Made by a program: the position numbers and the translations under genes. A DNA stretch of 64,000 nucleotides from Micromonospora sp. MW-13 (lineage in GTDB: Bacteria; Actinomycetota; Actinomycetes; Mycobacteriales; Micromonosporaceae). The notes under the pieces were generated by a model. It was given only the letters and a program-made list of their open reading frames with translations, did not search any database and had not been told where the DNA came from. Below, one piece after another: positions 24,091 through 32,121 of the stretch (positions are counted from its first letter, which is position 1; every line of letters starts with the position of its first letter). The stretch covers positions 186,001 to 250,000 of the forward strand of contig NZ_QKKX01000009.1 in the NCBI RefSeq assembly GCF_003434305.1, given 5' to 3'.

Positions 24091-24998
24091 GCCGTGGTCT
24101 CCTTCGTCGACGTGCCTCCGGTGAGGGTGAGGAAGAGCTGCTCCAGGCCCCCGCCACCGGCGGCGCGCAGCTCGGTGAGGGCGACTCCCGAGTCCGCCGC
24201 GGCCTGCCCGACCACGCCGGGCTCGGCCGCGACCAGCAGGCCGCCGCCGGGCGAGCCGGCCGGGCCGGCCGTGGCCGTGAGCCCCGCGACGGCCAGCGCC
24301 CGCCGCAGGGCCGCCTCGTCCCGGGCCCGGACCACCGTTCCGGCGTCGGCCAGCAACTCGTCCGTGCCCCCGGCGGCGACCACCCGACCACCCCCGATCA
24401 CCACCAGTCGGTCGGCCACCGCCTCCACCTCCCTGAGCAGGTGGGAGGAGAGCAGCACGGTGCCGCCCCGGTCGGCGAAGTCGCGCAGCAGGCCGCGCAT
24501 CCAGAAGATGCCCTCCGGGTCCAGGCCGTTGGCCGGCTCGTCCAGGATCAGCACCCGGGGATCGCCCAGCAGCGCGTGCGCCAGGCCGAGCCGCTGCCGC
24601 ATCCCCAACGAGTACGCCCCGACGCGGCGCCGCGCGGCGGCCACCCCCAGCCCGACCAGGTCGAGCTTCACCTCGACCTCTCGGCGGGGCACCCCCATGG
24701 TCGCGGCGGCCAGCGCCAGCACCTCCCGTCCGGTCCGCCCGGAGTGCTGCGCGGAGGCGTCCAGCAGCACCCCGACGTCCCGGCCCGGATTCGCCAGCCG
24801 CCGGTACGGCACCCCGCAGACGGTGGCGCTGCCCGCGGTCGGCGGGGCCAGCCCGCAGATCATCCGCATCGTGGTGGACTTGCCGGCGCCGTTCGGGCCG
24901 AGGAAGCCGGTGACGCTGCCCGGCGCGCAGGTGAAGCTGACATCGTCGACGGCGGCGCGTCCCCCGTACCGCTTCGTCAGGTGCTCGACTTCGATCAT
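24087..24998 (-). CDS. ABC transporter ATP-binding protein
   Basis: The 303-residue protein is a complete nucleotide-binding domain of the drug-exporter type. It has Walker A GPNGAGKST, Q-loop GVLLDASAQHSG, a signature-like YSLGMRQRLGLAHAL, Walker B VLILDEPANGLDPEG, and the switch His in LLSSHLLREVEA. A C-terminal extension of about 85 residues follows, as in BcrA-like exporters. It is the first gene of a three-gene minus-strand operon (ATPase, permease, YqeB-like protein). The 131-bp gap to the divergent histidine kinase contains three GTCGAC sites. Confidence 0.9.
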   Translation of the reverse strand: MIEVEHLTKRYGGRAAVDDVSFTCAPGSVTGFLGPNGAGKSTTMRMICGLAPPTAGSATVCGVPYRRLANPGRDVGVLLDASAQHSGRTGREVLALAAATMGVPRREVEVKLDLVGLGVAAARRRVGAYSLGMRQRLGLAHALLGDPRVLILDEPANGLDPEGIFWMRGLLRDFADRGGTVLLSSHLLREVEAVADRLVVIGGGRVVAAGGTDELLADAGTVVRARDEAALRRALAVAGLTATAGPAGSPGGGLLVAAEPGVVGQAAADSGVALTELRAAGGGGLEQLFLTLTGGTSTKETTA

Positions 24999-25043
24999 GC
25001 GTCGAGCCTGCCCGCGCCACCCGGCCGGGCGCTGCGGTCGGCG

Positions 25044-25084
25044 GTCGACAGCCCCGTCGACCTACGGCCAGGACCGGCGTCGAC
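25044..25084. promoter_or_regulatory. Three GTCGAC palindromes in the ABC / two-component divergent promoter
   Basis: GTCGAC occurs at 25044-25049, 25056-25061 and 25079-25084, with start-to-start spacings of 12 and 23 bp, close to one and two helical turns. A response-regulator or repressor binding array is plausible. In a GC-rich genome this 6-mer is not rare, so the support is weak. Confidence 0.25.
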
Positions 25085-25129
25085 TTTGGTAGCTGTCGCC
25101 GGGGCCGCGACCCTCCCTAGCATGGAACG

Positions 25130-26494
25130 GTGACCAGCGCCGCCGTATCGGACTACCCCTGGCTGCTGCCGGGCGCCCTGACCGACGCGGGGTCGCCGGG
25201 GGCGCGGCCCCGGCGGACCACCCGCGACTGGCTGGTGGACGCCCACTGGTTCCTGATCGCCCTCGGCTGGGCCGTCGTCGCCGCCTGGGACGCCGCCCAG
25301 CCCGACCCGCAGATGGCCGGGCCGCTGCCGTACGAGTGGTTGCAGGGCGCCGACACCGTGCTCGGGGTGCTGGCCTGCGGGGCGCTGTGGTTCCGCCGCC
25401 GCTGGCCGCTCGGCCTGGCGGTGGTCACCCTGCCGCTCGGGCTGTTCTCGGTGACCGCCGCGATCGCCCTGCTGGTGATCATGTTCACGGTCGTGGTGCA
25501 CCGGCCGTTCCGGCAGGCCGCGCTGGTGATCGGCGCGCAGACGCTGACCACCGTCTGCTACGCCGCCATCCGCCCCGACGCCGGAATGGGCTTCTGGGGC
25601 GAGCTGGTCGGGGGGTTCGTCATCGTCGGGTCGGTGCTGGCCTGGGGGATGTTCGTCCGGGCCCGCAGGCAGCTCGTCCTGTCCCTGCGCGACCGGGCCG
25701 AGCGGGCCGAGGCGGAGCAGCAACTGCGGGTGGCGCAGGCCCGGCAGTTGGAGCGCACCCGGATCGCCCGGGAGATGCACGACGTGCTGGCCCACCGGAT
25801 CTCGCTGCTCAGCCTGCACGCCGGGGCGCTGGAATTCCGGCCGGACGCCCCGCCGGAGGAGATCTCCCGGGCGGCCGGCGTCATCCGGGGAAGCGCCCAC
25901 GCGGCCCTCCAGGACCTGCGCGAGGTGATCGGCGTGCTCCGCGCCGACGACTCGCCCCCGCCCGGCCCGGCGTCGCCCGGTCCGCTGCCCGCCGGGTCGG
26001 CCCGCCCGGGCTCCGCCGTGGTCCGCTCCGCAGCCGCGTCCCCCGGGGCGGCCCGTCCTGCGTCGACGCCGGAGCCGGCCCTGGTGGAGCGGCCACAGCC
26101 GACCCTGGCCGACGTCCCGGAGCTGGTCGCCGAGTCCCGGGCCGCCGGGATGCGGGTGGAGGTGGTCGACACCGTCGAGGCGGCCGGGACCGCGCCCACC
26201 GCGCTCGGGCGCGGCGCGTACCGGATCGTCCAGGAGGGGCTGACCAACGCCCGCAAGCACGCGCCGGGCGCGTCCGTCACCGTCCGGCTGTCCGGCGCGC
26301 CCGGCGAGGGGCTGACCGTCGACGTCCGCAACCGCTGGCCGGTGGGGGCCGGGTCGGCGCCCGTCATCCCCGGCACCGGCACCGGTCTGGTCGGCGTCGC
26401 CGAGCGGGTCAGCCTGGCCGGCGGGCGCCTGGAACACGGGCGGGACGGGTCCGGCGACTTCCGGCTGACCGCCTGGCTACCCTGGCCGGCATGA
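25130..26494 (+). CDS. Two-component sensor histidine kinase, NarL-partner type (HisKA_3)
   Basis: The 454-residue kinase has about five membrane segments in residues 37-175. A coiled-coil linker leads to the dimerisation helix ERTRIAREMHDVLAHRIS with phospho-acceptor His217. A variable Pro/Ala-rich insert of about 55 residues separates this from the C-terminal ATPase domain: RIVQEGLTNARKHAPGA (N box) and GTGTGLVGVAERVSLAGGRL (G box). Lacking a large extracytoplasmic domain, it may sense membrane stress, as in DesK/LiaS-like kinases. The next gene is its response regulator, overlapping by ATGA. The divergent ABC exporter is the probable target. Confidence 0.9.
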   Translation: MTSAAVSDYPWLLPGALTDAGSPGARPRRTTRDWLVDAHWFLIALGWAVVAAWDAAQPDPQMAGPLPYEWLQGADTVLGVLACGALWFRRRWPLGLAVVTLPLGLFSVTAAIALLVIMFTVVVHRPFRQAALVIGAQTLTTVCYAAIRPDAGMGFWGELVGGFVIVGSVLAWGMFVRARRQLVLSLRDRAERAEAEQQLRVAQARQLERTRIAREMHDVLAHRISLLSLHAGALEFRPDAPPEEISRAAGVIRGSAHAALQDLREVIGVLRADDSPPPGPASPGPLPAGSARPGSAVVRSAAASPGAARPASTPEPALVERPQPTLADVPELVAESRAAGMRVEVVDTVEAAGTAPTALGRGAYRIVQEGLTNARKHAPGASVTVRLSGAPGEGLTVDVRNRWPVGAGSAPVIPGTGTGLVGVAERVSLAGGRLEHGRDGSGDFRLTAWLPWPA

Positions 26495-27198
26495 CCGGGC
26501 AGGAGCACGGGCCGGGTGCCGGGGCCGCAGCGGGGGAGCCGGTGCGGGTGCTGATCGTGGACGACGATGCCCTGGTGCGGGCCGGCCTGTCGATGATCTT
26601 CGGCGGTGTGCCGGACCTGCGGGTGGTCGGCGAGGCCGCCGACGGCGACCAGGTGCCGGCCGCCGTCGCCGCCTGCTCGCCCGACGTGGTGCTGATGGAC
26701 ATCCGGATGCCCCGGGTGGACGGGCTCGCCGCCACCGAGGCGCTGCGCGCCCTGCCCCGCCCGCCCGAGGTCCTCGTCCTGACCACCTTCGACGCCGACG
26801 ACCAGGTGCTGCGGGCGCTGCGCGCCGGGGCGGCCGGGTTCCTGCTCAAGGACACCCCGCCCGCCGAGATCGTCCGGGCGGTGCGCCGCGTCGCCGGTGG
26901 GGAGGCCACCCTCTCCCCGACGGTCACCCGGCAACTGATCCGGCACGTCACCGCGTCCGGGCCGGCCGGCGTCGACCCCCGCCGGGACCGGGCGCTGCGG
27001 TTGCTGGCCGGGCTCAGCGAGCGGGAGCGGGAGGTCGCGGTCGCGCTCGGTCAGGGCAGTACCAACGCCGAGATCTCCGCCGAGCTGTTCATGAGCGTGG
27101 CGACGGTCAAGGCGTACGTCTCCCGCCTGCTCGCCAAGCTCGACCTGAACAACCGGGTCCAGGTCGCCATCCTGGTCCACGACGCCGGCCTCGTCTGA
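26491..27198 (+). CDS. LuxR/NarL-family response regulator
   Basis: The 235-residue regulator has a receiver domain with the acidic pocket IVDDD, phospho-acceptor Asp70 in VVLMDIRMP, the switch Thr in VLTTFD, and the conserved Lys in FLLKDTPP. A C-terminal LuxR-type HTH follows at about 170-232 (LSERERE, then NAEISAELFMSVATVKAYVSRLLAKL). It overlaps the kinase gene by four bases and so is its cognate partner. It probably controls the divergent ABC exporter and its own operon. Confidence 0.92.
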   Translation: MTGQEHGPGAGAAAGEPVRVLIVDDDALVRAGLSMIFGGVPDLRVVGEAADGDQVPAAVAACSPDVVLMDIRMPRVDGLAATEALRALPRPPEVLVLTTFDADDQVLRALRAGAAGFLLKDTPPAEIVRAVRRVAGGEATLSPTVTRQLIRHVTASGPAGVDPRRDRALRLLAGLSEREREVAVALGQGSTNAEISAELFMSVATVKAYVSRLLAKLDLNNRVQVAILVHDAGLV

Positions 27199-27236
27199 CT
27201 GCCCCCGCGCCGGCCCTCGTGCGCCCTCGCCGAGTG

Positions 27237-27316
27237 CTTGATCAACCCCGTGTCATTGACGACGCCCCCTTACCCACCCGGGACACCGCGATATCCGTGA
27301 CACGGAGTCGATCAAG
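27237..27316. repeat. Long interrupted inverted repeat between convergent genes
   Basis: A 19-bp arm (27237-27255, CTTGATC then CCGTGTCA) pairs with 27298-27316 (TGACACGG then GATCAAG), with 17 of 19 positions complementary and a 42-bp spacer. It lies between convergent stops at 27198 and 27378. It could be a bidirectional terminator or a dispersed palindromic element. Confidence 0.6.
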
Positions 27317-27377
27317 ACTCGTCAGACCCGGATTGAACTCCGGCCGGACCGGCGGTGTCCCGCCTGGCGGGCCCCGG

Positions 27378-28166
27378 TCAGTCGTTGCCGGCGCCGATCC
27401 CGCAGTCCGGCGCGGACCAGACGGTCGTGTTCGACGTCTGGTCGCTGTTGTTCTCCCGACGCGAGTCCACGTGGACGTGGTCGTCGTGGTCCGGGTACCC
27501 GGGGCCGTAGATGCCGCTGAAGCCGTGGTCGCGGGCCGCGCGGGCGGCCTCGCACAACGACGAGTCGCGGGGGACGAGGTCGGCGGCGGTGCCGTAGAGG
27601 TGCTGGCTGTCCGCCGCGCCACCGACCTGCTGGTTGCACTCCTTGCTGCGGAAGCCGCTGGTGACGCGCACCGGCTTGTCCCCCAGGTCGCGCCGCAGCG
27701 CCTCCAGCTTCCACATGGTGCGCAGCGCGTTGGCCTTGGTCTTCGCCGCCGACAGCGGGCCCCCGCTCCAGCCGCCCCGGCCGCAGCCGTCGTCCAGCTC
27801 GCTGTAGCTGAAGTGGCGCGGCGTGCAGTCGTCGTCCTGGAGCGCGTACAGCTTGGTGTACGTCTGCGGCCCGGCGACCCCGTCGGCCGTCAGCCCGTAC
27901 GCCGACTGGAAGCGCTTGACCGCGGCGGCGGTCTTCGGGCCGTACCGGCCGTCGTTCTCCACGATGTCCCGGTTGCCGGCCCACCCGGCGACCCGGATCT
28001 GGAGCTGGCGGACGTCGTCGCCGGAGCGCCCCTGGTACAGGTTGCGTTTCCAGGTGTAGCAGCCGTCGGCGTGGGCCGCCGGGGCGGCCACCACCGTGGC
28101 GACCGCGACGCCCGGCAACGCCAGGGCGAACGCGACCACGGCCCGTTTCAGAGTTTCGGCACGCAC
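27378..28166 (-). CDS. Secreted peptidoglycan-binding D-Ala-D-Ala carboxypeptidase (M15)
   Basis: Exported zinc carboxypeptidases of this type (as in Streptomyces albus G) trim the terminal D-Ala of cell-wall peptides. The 262-residue protein has a signal peptide ending AAPAAHA at about residue 33. A peptidoglycan-binding domain follows (RSGDDVRQLQIRVAG, VAGPQTYTKL), then the M15 catalytic domain. That domain shows TSGFRSKECN, the zinc site QHLYGTAADL (His-x6-Asp) and the final ligand in DDHVHVD. GTG 28166 has GGGAGGA seven bases upstream. Paired cysteines suit an extracytoplasmic location. It is monocistronic, with a 315-bp divergent gap upstream. Confidence 0.9.
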   Translation of the reverse strand: MRAETLKRAVVAFALALPGVAVATVVAAPAAHADGCYTWKRNLYQGRSGDDVRQLQIRVAGWAGNRDIVENDGRYGPKTAAAVKRFQSAYGLTADGVAGPQTYTKLYALQDDDCTPRHFSYSELDDGCGRGGWSGGPLSAAKTKANALRTMWKLEALRRDLGDKPVRVTSGFRSKECNQQVGGAADSQHLYGTAADLVPRDSSLCEAARAARDHGFSGIYGPGYPDHDDHVHVDSRRENNSDQTSNTTVWSAPDCGIGAGND

Positions 28167-28481
28167 GGAAGTCCTCCCGTAAGGAGAGCGAATGGGGTGA
28201 GCCGGGTCCGTCGACCGGGACGTCCCGTCCGTTCCACCCTCGCATCGTGGCGTCCTTCTGGCAGGAAATAACCGGAATTGTTCTCACTTTGGCCCGTGGT
28301 GGAGGATCTGCTGAGGAAGGAGCCGAATTGCGGGCACCCCACTGCGTGCCGACGATGCATGGAAGGGCCGAAACGGTACGCGGGGCGCGGCGTGACGGAA
28401 ACGTGATTCGGATCCGACGGAGGGTGACCGGCGGGGCGCGGACGGCCGGCGGTAACGTCACCGGGGTCGGGGGAGGTGGCT
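28167..28481. other. Divergent intergenic region, promoters only
   Basis: No gene is supported. The centre (about 28255-28300) is relatively AT-rich (GGAAATAACCGGAATTGTTCT) and is the likely site of the divergent promoters for the M15 peptidase and the caspase-like gene. GGGGGAGG at 28469-28476 is the ribosome binding site for the GTG at 28482. Confidence 0.45.
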
Positions 28482-29144
28482 GTGGCGCGCGGTGGCGTGT
28501 TCTGTGTCGAGGGGCAGTGGCACCGCGACCTCAACGAGCGTGGATCGGTCCTGCCGACCCTCGAACTGCTCGAACGGCTCGGGAAGCTCCGGTTCATCCA
28601 CAAGGACGCGGCCACCCGGGACGAGCTCTTCTACTTCCTCGACCGCTGGCTGCTCAAGCAGTACGCCGACTACCGGGTGGGCTTCTTCGCCATGCACGGC
28701 GAGCCGAGCCGGCTCTGCCTCACCGACTGGGACTCCGTCGACCTCGCCGACGTGGCCGAGCGGATCGCCGGCCGGTGCGACGGCCGGCGGCTCTACTTCG
28801 GCAGCTGCTCGGTGCTGCGGGCGTCCGACGCCGCGCTGCGCGACTTCCTCGACGTCACCGGCGCCGCGTTGATCTGCGGTTTCACCCGCGAGGTCGACTG
28901 GGTGGAGTCGGCCGCGTTCGAGACCGTGCTGCTCGACGTGCTCGCCAACGGGCACCGGCACAACGCCGCCGAGCTGCGGATGGGCTCCGCCCATTGGGCG
29001 CCCCTGGCGGCGTACCTGGGCTTCCGGGTGATCTACGCGAACGGCCGGGCGTGGCGACCCACCGTACGGCCCCGGGTGCCGGCCCAGCCCACGGGACGGA
29101 CCACCGCCCGGCCCCGCTCGGCGGGTACGGGTAGAAACGAGTGA
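28482..29144 (+). CDS. DUF6642-like protein with a possible caspase-type His/Cys dyad
   Basis: The 220-residue protein fits a set of hypothetical proteins I recall as DUF6642. Its central part has FFAMHGEPSRLCL (His72 followed by Gly) and, after a helix, LYFGSCSVLRAS (Cys109). A His-Gly on one strand and a Cys at the end of the next is the arrangement of caspase/CHAT-like cysteine peptidases, so a protease fold is plausible, but the match is by eye. No signal peptide or membrane segment is seen. GTG 28482 is chosen because GGGGGAGG ends five bases upstream; the GTG at 28476 overlaps that site. The stop overlaps the next gene start. Confidence 0.65.
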   Translation: MARGGVFCVEGQWHRDLNERGSVLPTLELLERLGKLRFIHKDAATRDELFYFLDRWLLKQYADYRVGFFAMHGEPSRLCLTDWDSVDLADVAERIAGRCDGRRLYFGSCSVLRASDAALRDFLDVTGAALICGFTREVDWVESAAFETVLLDVLANGHRHNAAELRMGSAHWAPLAAYLGFRVIYANGRAWRPTVRPRVPAQPTGRTTARPRSAGTGRNE

Positions 29145-29608
29145 TGGCACGCAGCGTCGCGAGCAACACCCGGGTCGACCGGGCCGCCCTGATCGAGTTC
29201 CTCCGTCCCCGGCACCGGATCGTGCTGATGACCACCCGGTCCGACGGTCGGCCCCAGTCCTCCCCGGTCTCCGGCGGGGTGGACGCCGAGGGCCGCCTGG
29301 TCATCTCCACCTACCCCGAGCGGGCGAAGGTGGCGAACATCCGGCGGGACGCCCGCGTCTGCGCCTGCGTGCTCTCCGACGACTGGAACGGCCCCTGGGT
29401 GCAGGTCGACGGCACGGCCGAGGTGCTGGACTTGCCCGAGGCGCTGGAGCCGCTGGTGGAGTACTTCCGCAGCATCTCCGGCGAGCACCCGGACTGGGAC
29501 GAGTACCGCGCGGCGATGGTCAGGCAGGGCAAGTCGCTGATCCGGGTCACGGTCGACGGCTGGGGCCCCATCGCCACCGGCGGCTTCCCGGCCCGCCTCG
29601 CCGACTGA
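29144..29608 (+). CDS. PPOX-class F420-dependent (or FMN) oxidoreductase
   Basis: The 154-residue split-barrel protein matches PPOX-class F420-dependent enzymes. It has an N-terminal helix, IVLMTTRSDGRPQSSPVS, then ISTYPERAKVANIRRDARVCACVLSDD, a WVQVDGTAEVLDLPEA strand, and IRVTVDGWGPIATGGF. Members bind F420, FMN or haem and reduce small molecules. Cofactor choice cannot be read from the sequence. It starts within the stop codon of the caspase-like gene (TGATG), so the two form a translationally coupled pair. The convergent gene ends 25 bp further on. Confidence 0.85.
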   Translation: MARSVASNTRVDRAALIEFLRPRHRIVLMTTRSDGRPQSSPVSGGVDAEGRLVISTYPERAKVANIRRDARVCACVLSDDWNGPWVQVDGTAEVLDLPEALEPLVEYFRSISGEHPDWDEYRAAMVRQGKSLIRVTVDGWGPIATGGFPARLAD

Positions 29609-29614
29609 CCCGCC

Positions 29615-29644
29615 GGCTCGGTACCCGGTGGCTCAGTACCCGGC
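29615..29644. repeat. 15-bp tandem duplication at convergent gene ends
   Basis: GGCTCGGTACCCGGT (29615-29629) is followed directly by GGCTCAGTACCCGGC (29630-29644), 13 of 15 identical. The second copy contains the stop codon of the minus-strand NAD(P)-binding protein. Confidence 0.5.
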
Positions 29645-30274
29645 GGTGAAGCGCATGTTCTCGAAGCGCGGGTGCTCGATCTCGTCCACGACGGCGACGG
29701 CCAGGTCCTCGTAGCTCAGCACCGCGCGGCCCCGCTCGTCGGTGACCGGCTCGTCCGTGCCGGTCCGGTAGTGGCCCGTGCGCTCGCCGGGGTGGAACTC
29801 CAGCGGCGGTGGGGAGAGGTACGTCCAGGTCACCCCGTCGGCCGAGGACCGGTACCAGGCCAGGGCGTCGGCCTGGCCCAGCGCGGAGTCCCGGTACTCC
29901 TCGGGGAAGTCCGGCTCCTCCAGGAACGGGACGCCCCTCGGTGTGCGCAGGGTCGCCCCGCCGCCGACGTGGATCACCCGGGGCGGGTTCGGCAGGTCCC
30001 GCAGCACCGTGATCAGGTTCTCCGCCACGTCCCGCCACAGCGCCCGCTCCCCGCCGCCGACCGCCACCACGAACGCGTCCGCGCCCGGGGCCAGCCCGCG
30101 TACGCTGCGCGCCGAGGTGGCGTCGCCGGTGACCAGGTTGACCCCGGCCGGCAGGTAGCTGGTCGCCTCCGGCCGGCGCACCGCCGCGGTCACCCGGTGA
30201 CCCCGGTTCACCGCCTCGGCGGTGATCCGCGAGCCCGCCGTGCCGCCGGCCCCGAACACCACGATGTCGCTCAT
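29633..30274 (-). CDS. NAD(P)-binding (NmrA/atypical SDR-like) protein
   Basis: The 213-residue Rossmann-fold protein starts SDIVVFGAGGTAGSRITAEAV, a classic GxxGxxG dinucleotide-binding loop, followed by VTAAVRRPE, where Arg suggests NADPH. The sequence continues as an NmrA-like atypical short-chain dehydrogenase, with RVIHVGGGATL as the middle strand and WTYLSPPPLEF late. The canonical YxxxK dyad is absent, so it may be a redox sensor or isomerase rather than a dehydrogenase. It is a single gene, convergent with the PPOX gene. Confidence 0.85.
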   Translation of the reverse strand: MSDIVVFGAGGTAGSRITAEAVNRGHRVTAAVRRPEATSYLPAGVNLVTGDATSARSVRGLAPGADAFVVAVGGGERALWRDVAENLITVLRDLPNPPRVIHVGGGATLRTPRGVPFLEEPDFPEEYRDSALGQADALAWYRSSADGVTWTYLSPPPLEFHPGERTGHYRTGTDEPVTDERGRAVLSYEDLAVAVVDEIEHPRFENMRFTAGY

Positions 30275-30419
30275 CGCCTGACCGCCTCCCGCGCCGCACC
30301 CGTCGGCGCGGCCGTCGTCGTCCGTTCCCAGGCTAGGGAGCGGAGCGCCCCCGGCGGTGCCGTTCCCGCGATCCCGGTGGCGGACGGCCGCCGTAAAACC
30401 GGGGGTCGAGCTTGCCTAG

Positions 30420-30968
30420 TGCCGCGTCTTTGAACGTTGATCGGGTAATCCGTCGGTTCTGGGGCAGGGTCTTTACGTAGTCGATTGAGGCATGTCTGAT
30501 CTGACCTGGGCGTACGCGATGCTGTGGCCTGGCTGGAGGGTGGCGCGGGGCGGGGCCATTGCCTGGTCGTGGGTGCGGTCCCCGGCCGGCGGGGAACGGT
30601 GACCCAGGCGGAACTGTGGGTGGCGGCGGTCGATGACGTGGGCGGCGGTGCCTATGGAGCTGAGTCGTTCACGTCATCACCGTCGGTCGGGCCACCACCG
30701 TTCGCGGTTACCCACCGCCCCGTCGGGTCGTGGCTGGCGGCGGGTGTGGCTGATGTCGTATTCGACTCAGCTCCATAGGCACCGGAAGGCAAGGCTGTGT
30801 GTGTGGGGCGGTGGCCGGTGAGTAGAAGGATCCGGTAAAGCGCTGCGGTGGGCGATCGTGGCGCTGTTCTCGTCGAGGTCGGCCACGTCACGGAACTGAC
30901 CACCGGATTCGCCACCGAATCCAAGATCCGGCACCCGGATTACCCGTTCAAGGCTGCATGACGGGGCA
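30420..30968. mobile_element. Non-autonomous (transposase-less) insertion element with CTAG flanks
   Basis: The ends are inverted repeats of about 33 bp: TGCCGCGTC on the left and TGCCCCGTC on the right (read inward), each followed at the same distance by CGGGTAATCCG; 26 of 33 positions match. CTAG occurs directly outside both ends (30416-30419 and 30969-30972), consistent with a 4-bp target duplication. A CTAG target is typical of part of the IS5 family as I recall it. The 549-bp interior encodes no transposase or other convincing protein, so this is a MITE-like or deletion derivative. A second inverted-repeat element is nested within it. Confidence 0.7.
30646..30784. mobile_element. 139-bp nested inverted-repeat (MITE-like) element
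   Basis: Two perfectly complementary 22-bp arms (30646-30667, beginning CGGTGCCTATGGAGCTGAGT, and 30763-30784) enclose 95 bp. Parts of the interior are also loosely complementary, so the transcript could fold into a long hairpin. No clear target duplication was found. It lies wholly within the CTAG-flanked element. Confidence 0.6.
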
Positions 30969-31021
30969 CTAGATCGACTATGGTCAGCGCTCCAGTGTCC
31001 ACGTCACGCATGGGGGAACAG

Positions 31022-32080
31022 ATGGCTCTCCGTCCCGCCGCCCGTCGGCTGCTCGCCCTGACGGCACCCGCCGTGCTCGCCCTGACGGCGGTCGCCCCGG
31101 CGCTGCCGGCCCAGGCCAATCCCGCCGGCGACCCCGCCCCGTCGCTCACCACCGGCCCGGTGGACAAGGACCTCGACGGCGACGGCGTTCCTGACCTGGT
31201 CACCGTCGGCGGCACCGCCGGCCTCGGCTCCGGCGTCTGGTCCGCCAAGGGCCGCGTCTCGGCGAGCACCGGCGTCGGCACCGGCCGGGTGCACACCCCG
31301 GCAACCAACATCGGCCTGCTGGGCAACGGGGTCACCGGCAACTATTCGCCGGCCGACTTCGACGGCGCCCAGGTCCTCACCGGCCGCTTCACCGGCGGCA
31401 CCGAGCAGGACTTCCTTGTCTACTACCCGGGCGGCGTCAACCTCGGCGGGGCCGGCATCATCCGGGGTGCCGGGGACGGCACCATGCTCAACCCCAACCT
31501 CAGCGGGAACCAGTTCAGCATCGACTCGGCCCAGCTCGTCGATGCGTACGGCAACAGCCCTCTCCAGGTCGCCAACGCGTACGACGCCGTCGGCACCGGC
31601 GACGGGTACCCGGACCTGATCGGCATCTCCGGCGACGCCGTCAACGGCTACCGGCTGATCTACCACCCCACCATCCCGATGCCGGGCGGGTACCTGTTCA
31701 AGGTCGCACTGCCCGACACCACGCCGACCGGTGGGACGGACTGGCAGAACTGGAGCATCGCCAGCACCGAACTGTCCTCCGGGGTGGCGATCTTCCTGCG
31801 CAACGCCACGACCGGTGCCCTCTACCTCTGGACCGGCGTCACCGTGGTCGACAACGGCGACGGCACCGGGTCCCTGAGCCGCACCCAGTACCACGTCGCC
31901 GCGAACTGGAACACCGGCGTCGCGCTAAGCACCCTCTGGGCAGCCGACGTCAACGCCGACGGGGTGCCGGACCTGTGGGCCGTCCGGCCGGACGGCCGAG
32001 CGCGGGCGTACCTCGTCTCGGGGTTGTCCGCGACCGGGACCGCGACGGTGGTGTCCACCCTCCCGCAGCGGCTGGTCTGA
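31022..32080 (+). CDS. Secreted FG-GAP/VCBS-repeat protein
   Basis: The 352-residue exported protein has a signal peptide (LLALTAPAVLALTAVAPALPAQA, residues 8-32). Its calcium-binding FG-GAP-type loops include DKDLDGDGVPDLV, GTGDGYPDLIG and DVNADGVPDLWAV, spaced as partial beta-propeller blades. Such proteins attach to surfaces or carry another domain, but no catalytic domain is present. ATG 31022 is chosen because GGGGGAA lies four to five bases upstream; an ATG at 31010 is less well placed. The mobile element ends only 53 bp upstream, so it may supply or displace the promoter. Confidence 0.75.
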   Translation: MALRPAARRLLALTAPAVLALTAVAPALPAQANPAGDPAPSLTTGPVDKDLDGDGVPDLVTVGGTAGLGSGVWSAKGRVSASTGVGTGRVHTPATNIGLLGNGVTGNYSPADFDGAQVLTGRFTGGTEQDFLVYYPGGVNLGGAGIIRGAGDGTMLNPNLSGNQFSIDSAQLVDAYGNSPLQVANAYDAVGTGDGYPDLIGISGDAVNGYRLIYHPTIPMPGGYLFKVALPDTTPTGGTDWQNWSIASTELSSGVAIFLRNATTGALYLWTGVTVVDNGDGTGSLSRTQYHVAANWNTGVALSTLWAADVNADGVPDLWAVRPDGRARAYLVSGLSATGTATVVSTLPQRLV

Positions 32081-32084
32081 CGGG

Positions 32085-32119
32085 CCGGTCGGGCCGCCTG
32101 CCGCAGGTGGCCCGACCGG
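32085..32119. terminator. Strong bidirectional hairpin
   Basis: A 16-bp stem with one G-T mismatch (32085-32100 against 32104-32119) and a 3-nt loop lies between the FG-GAP gene stop (32080) and the convergent serine hydrolase stop (32122). Confidence 0.75.
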
Positions 32120-32121
32120 GC

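Noticed and set aside
30524-30924. Short open frames within the mobile element that might be transposase pieces
   Set aside because: None has a DDE motif or resembles a transposase; composition is Arg/Gly/Ser-rich in all frames.
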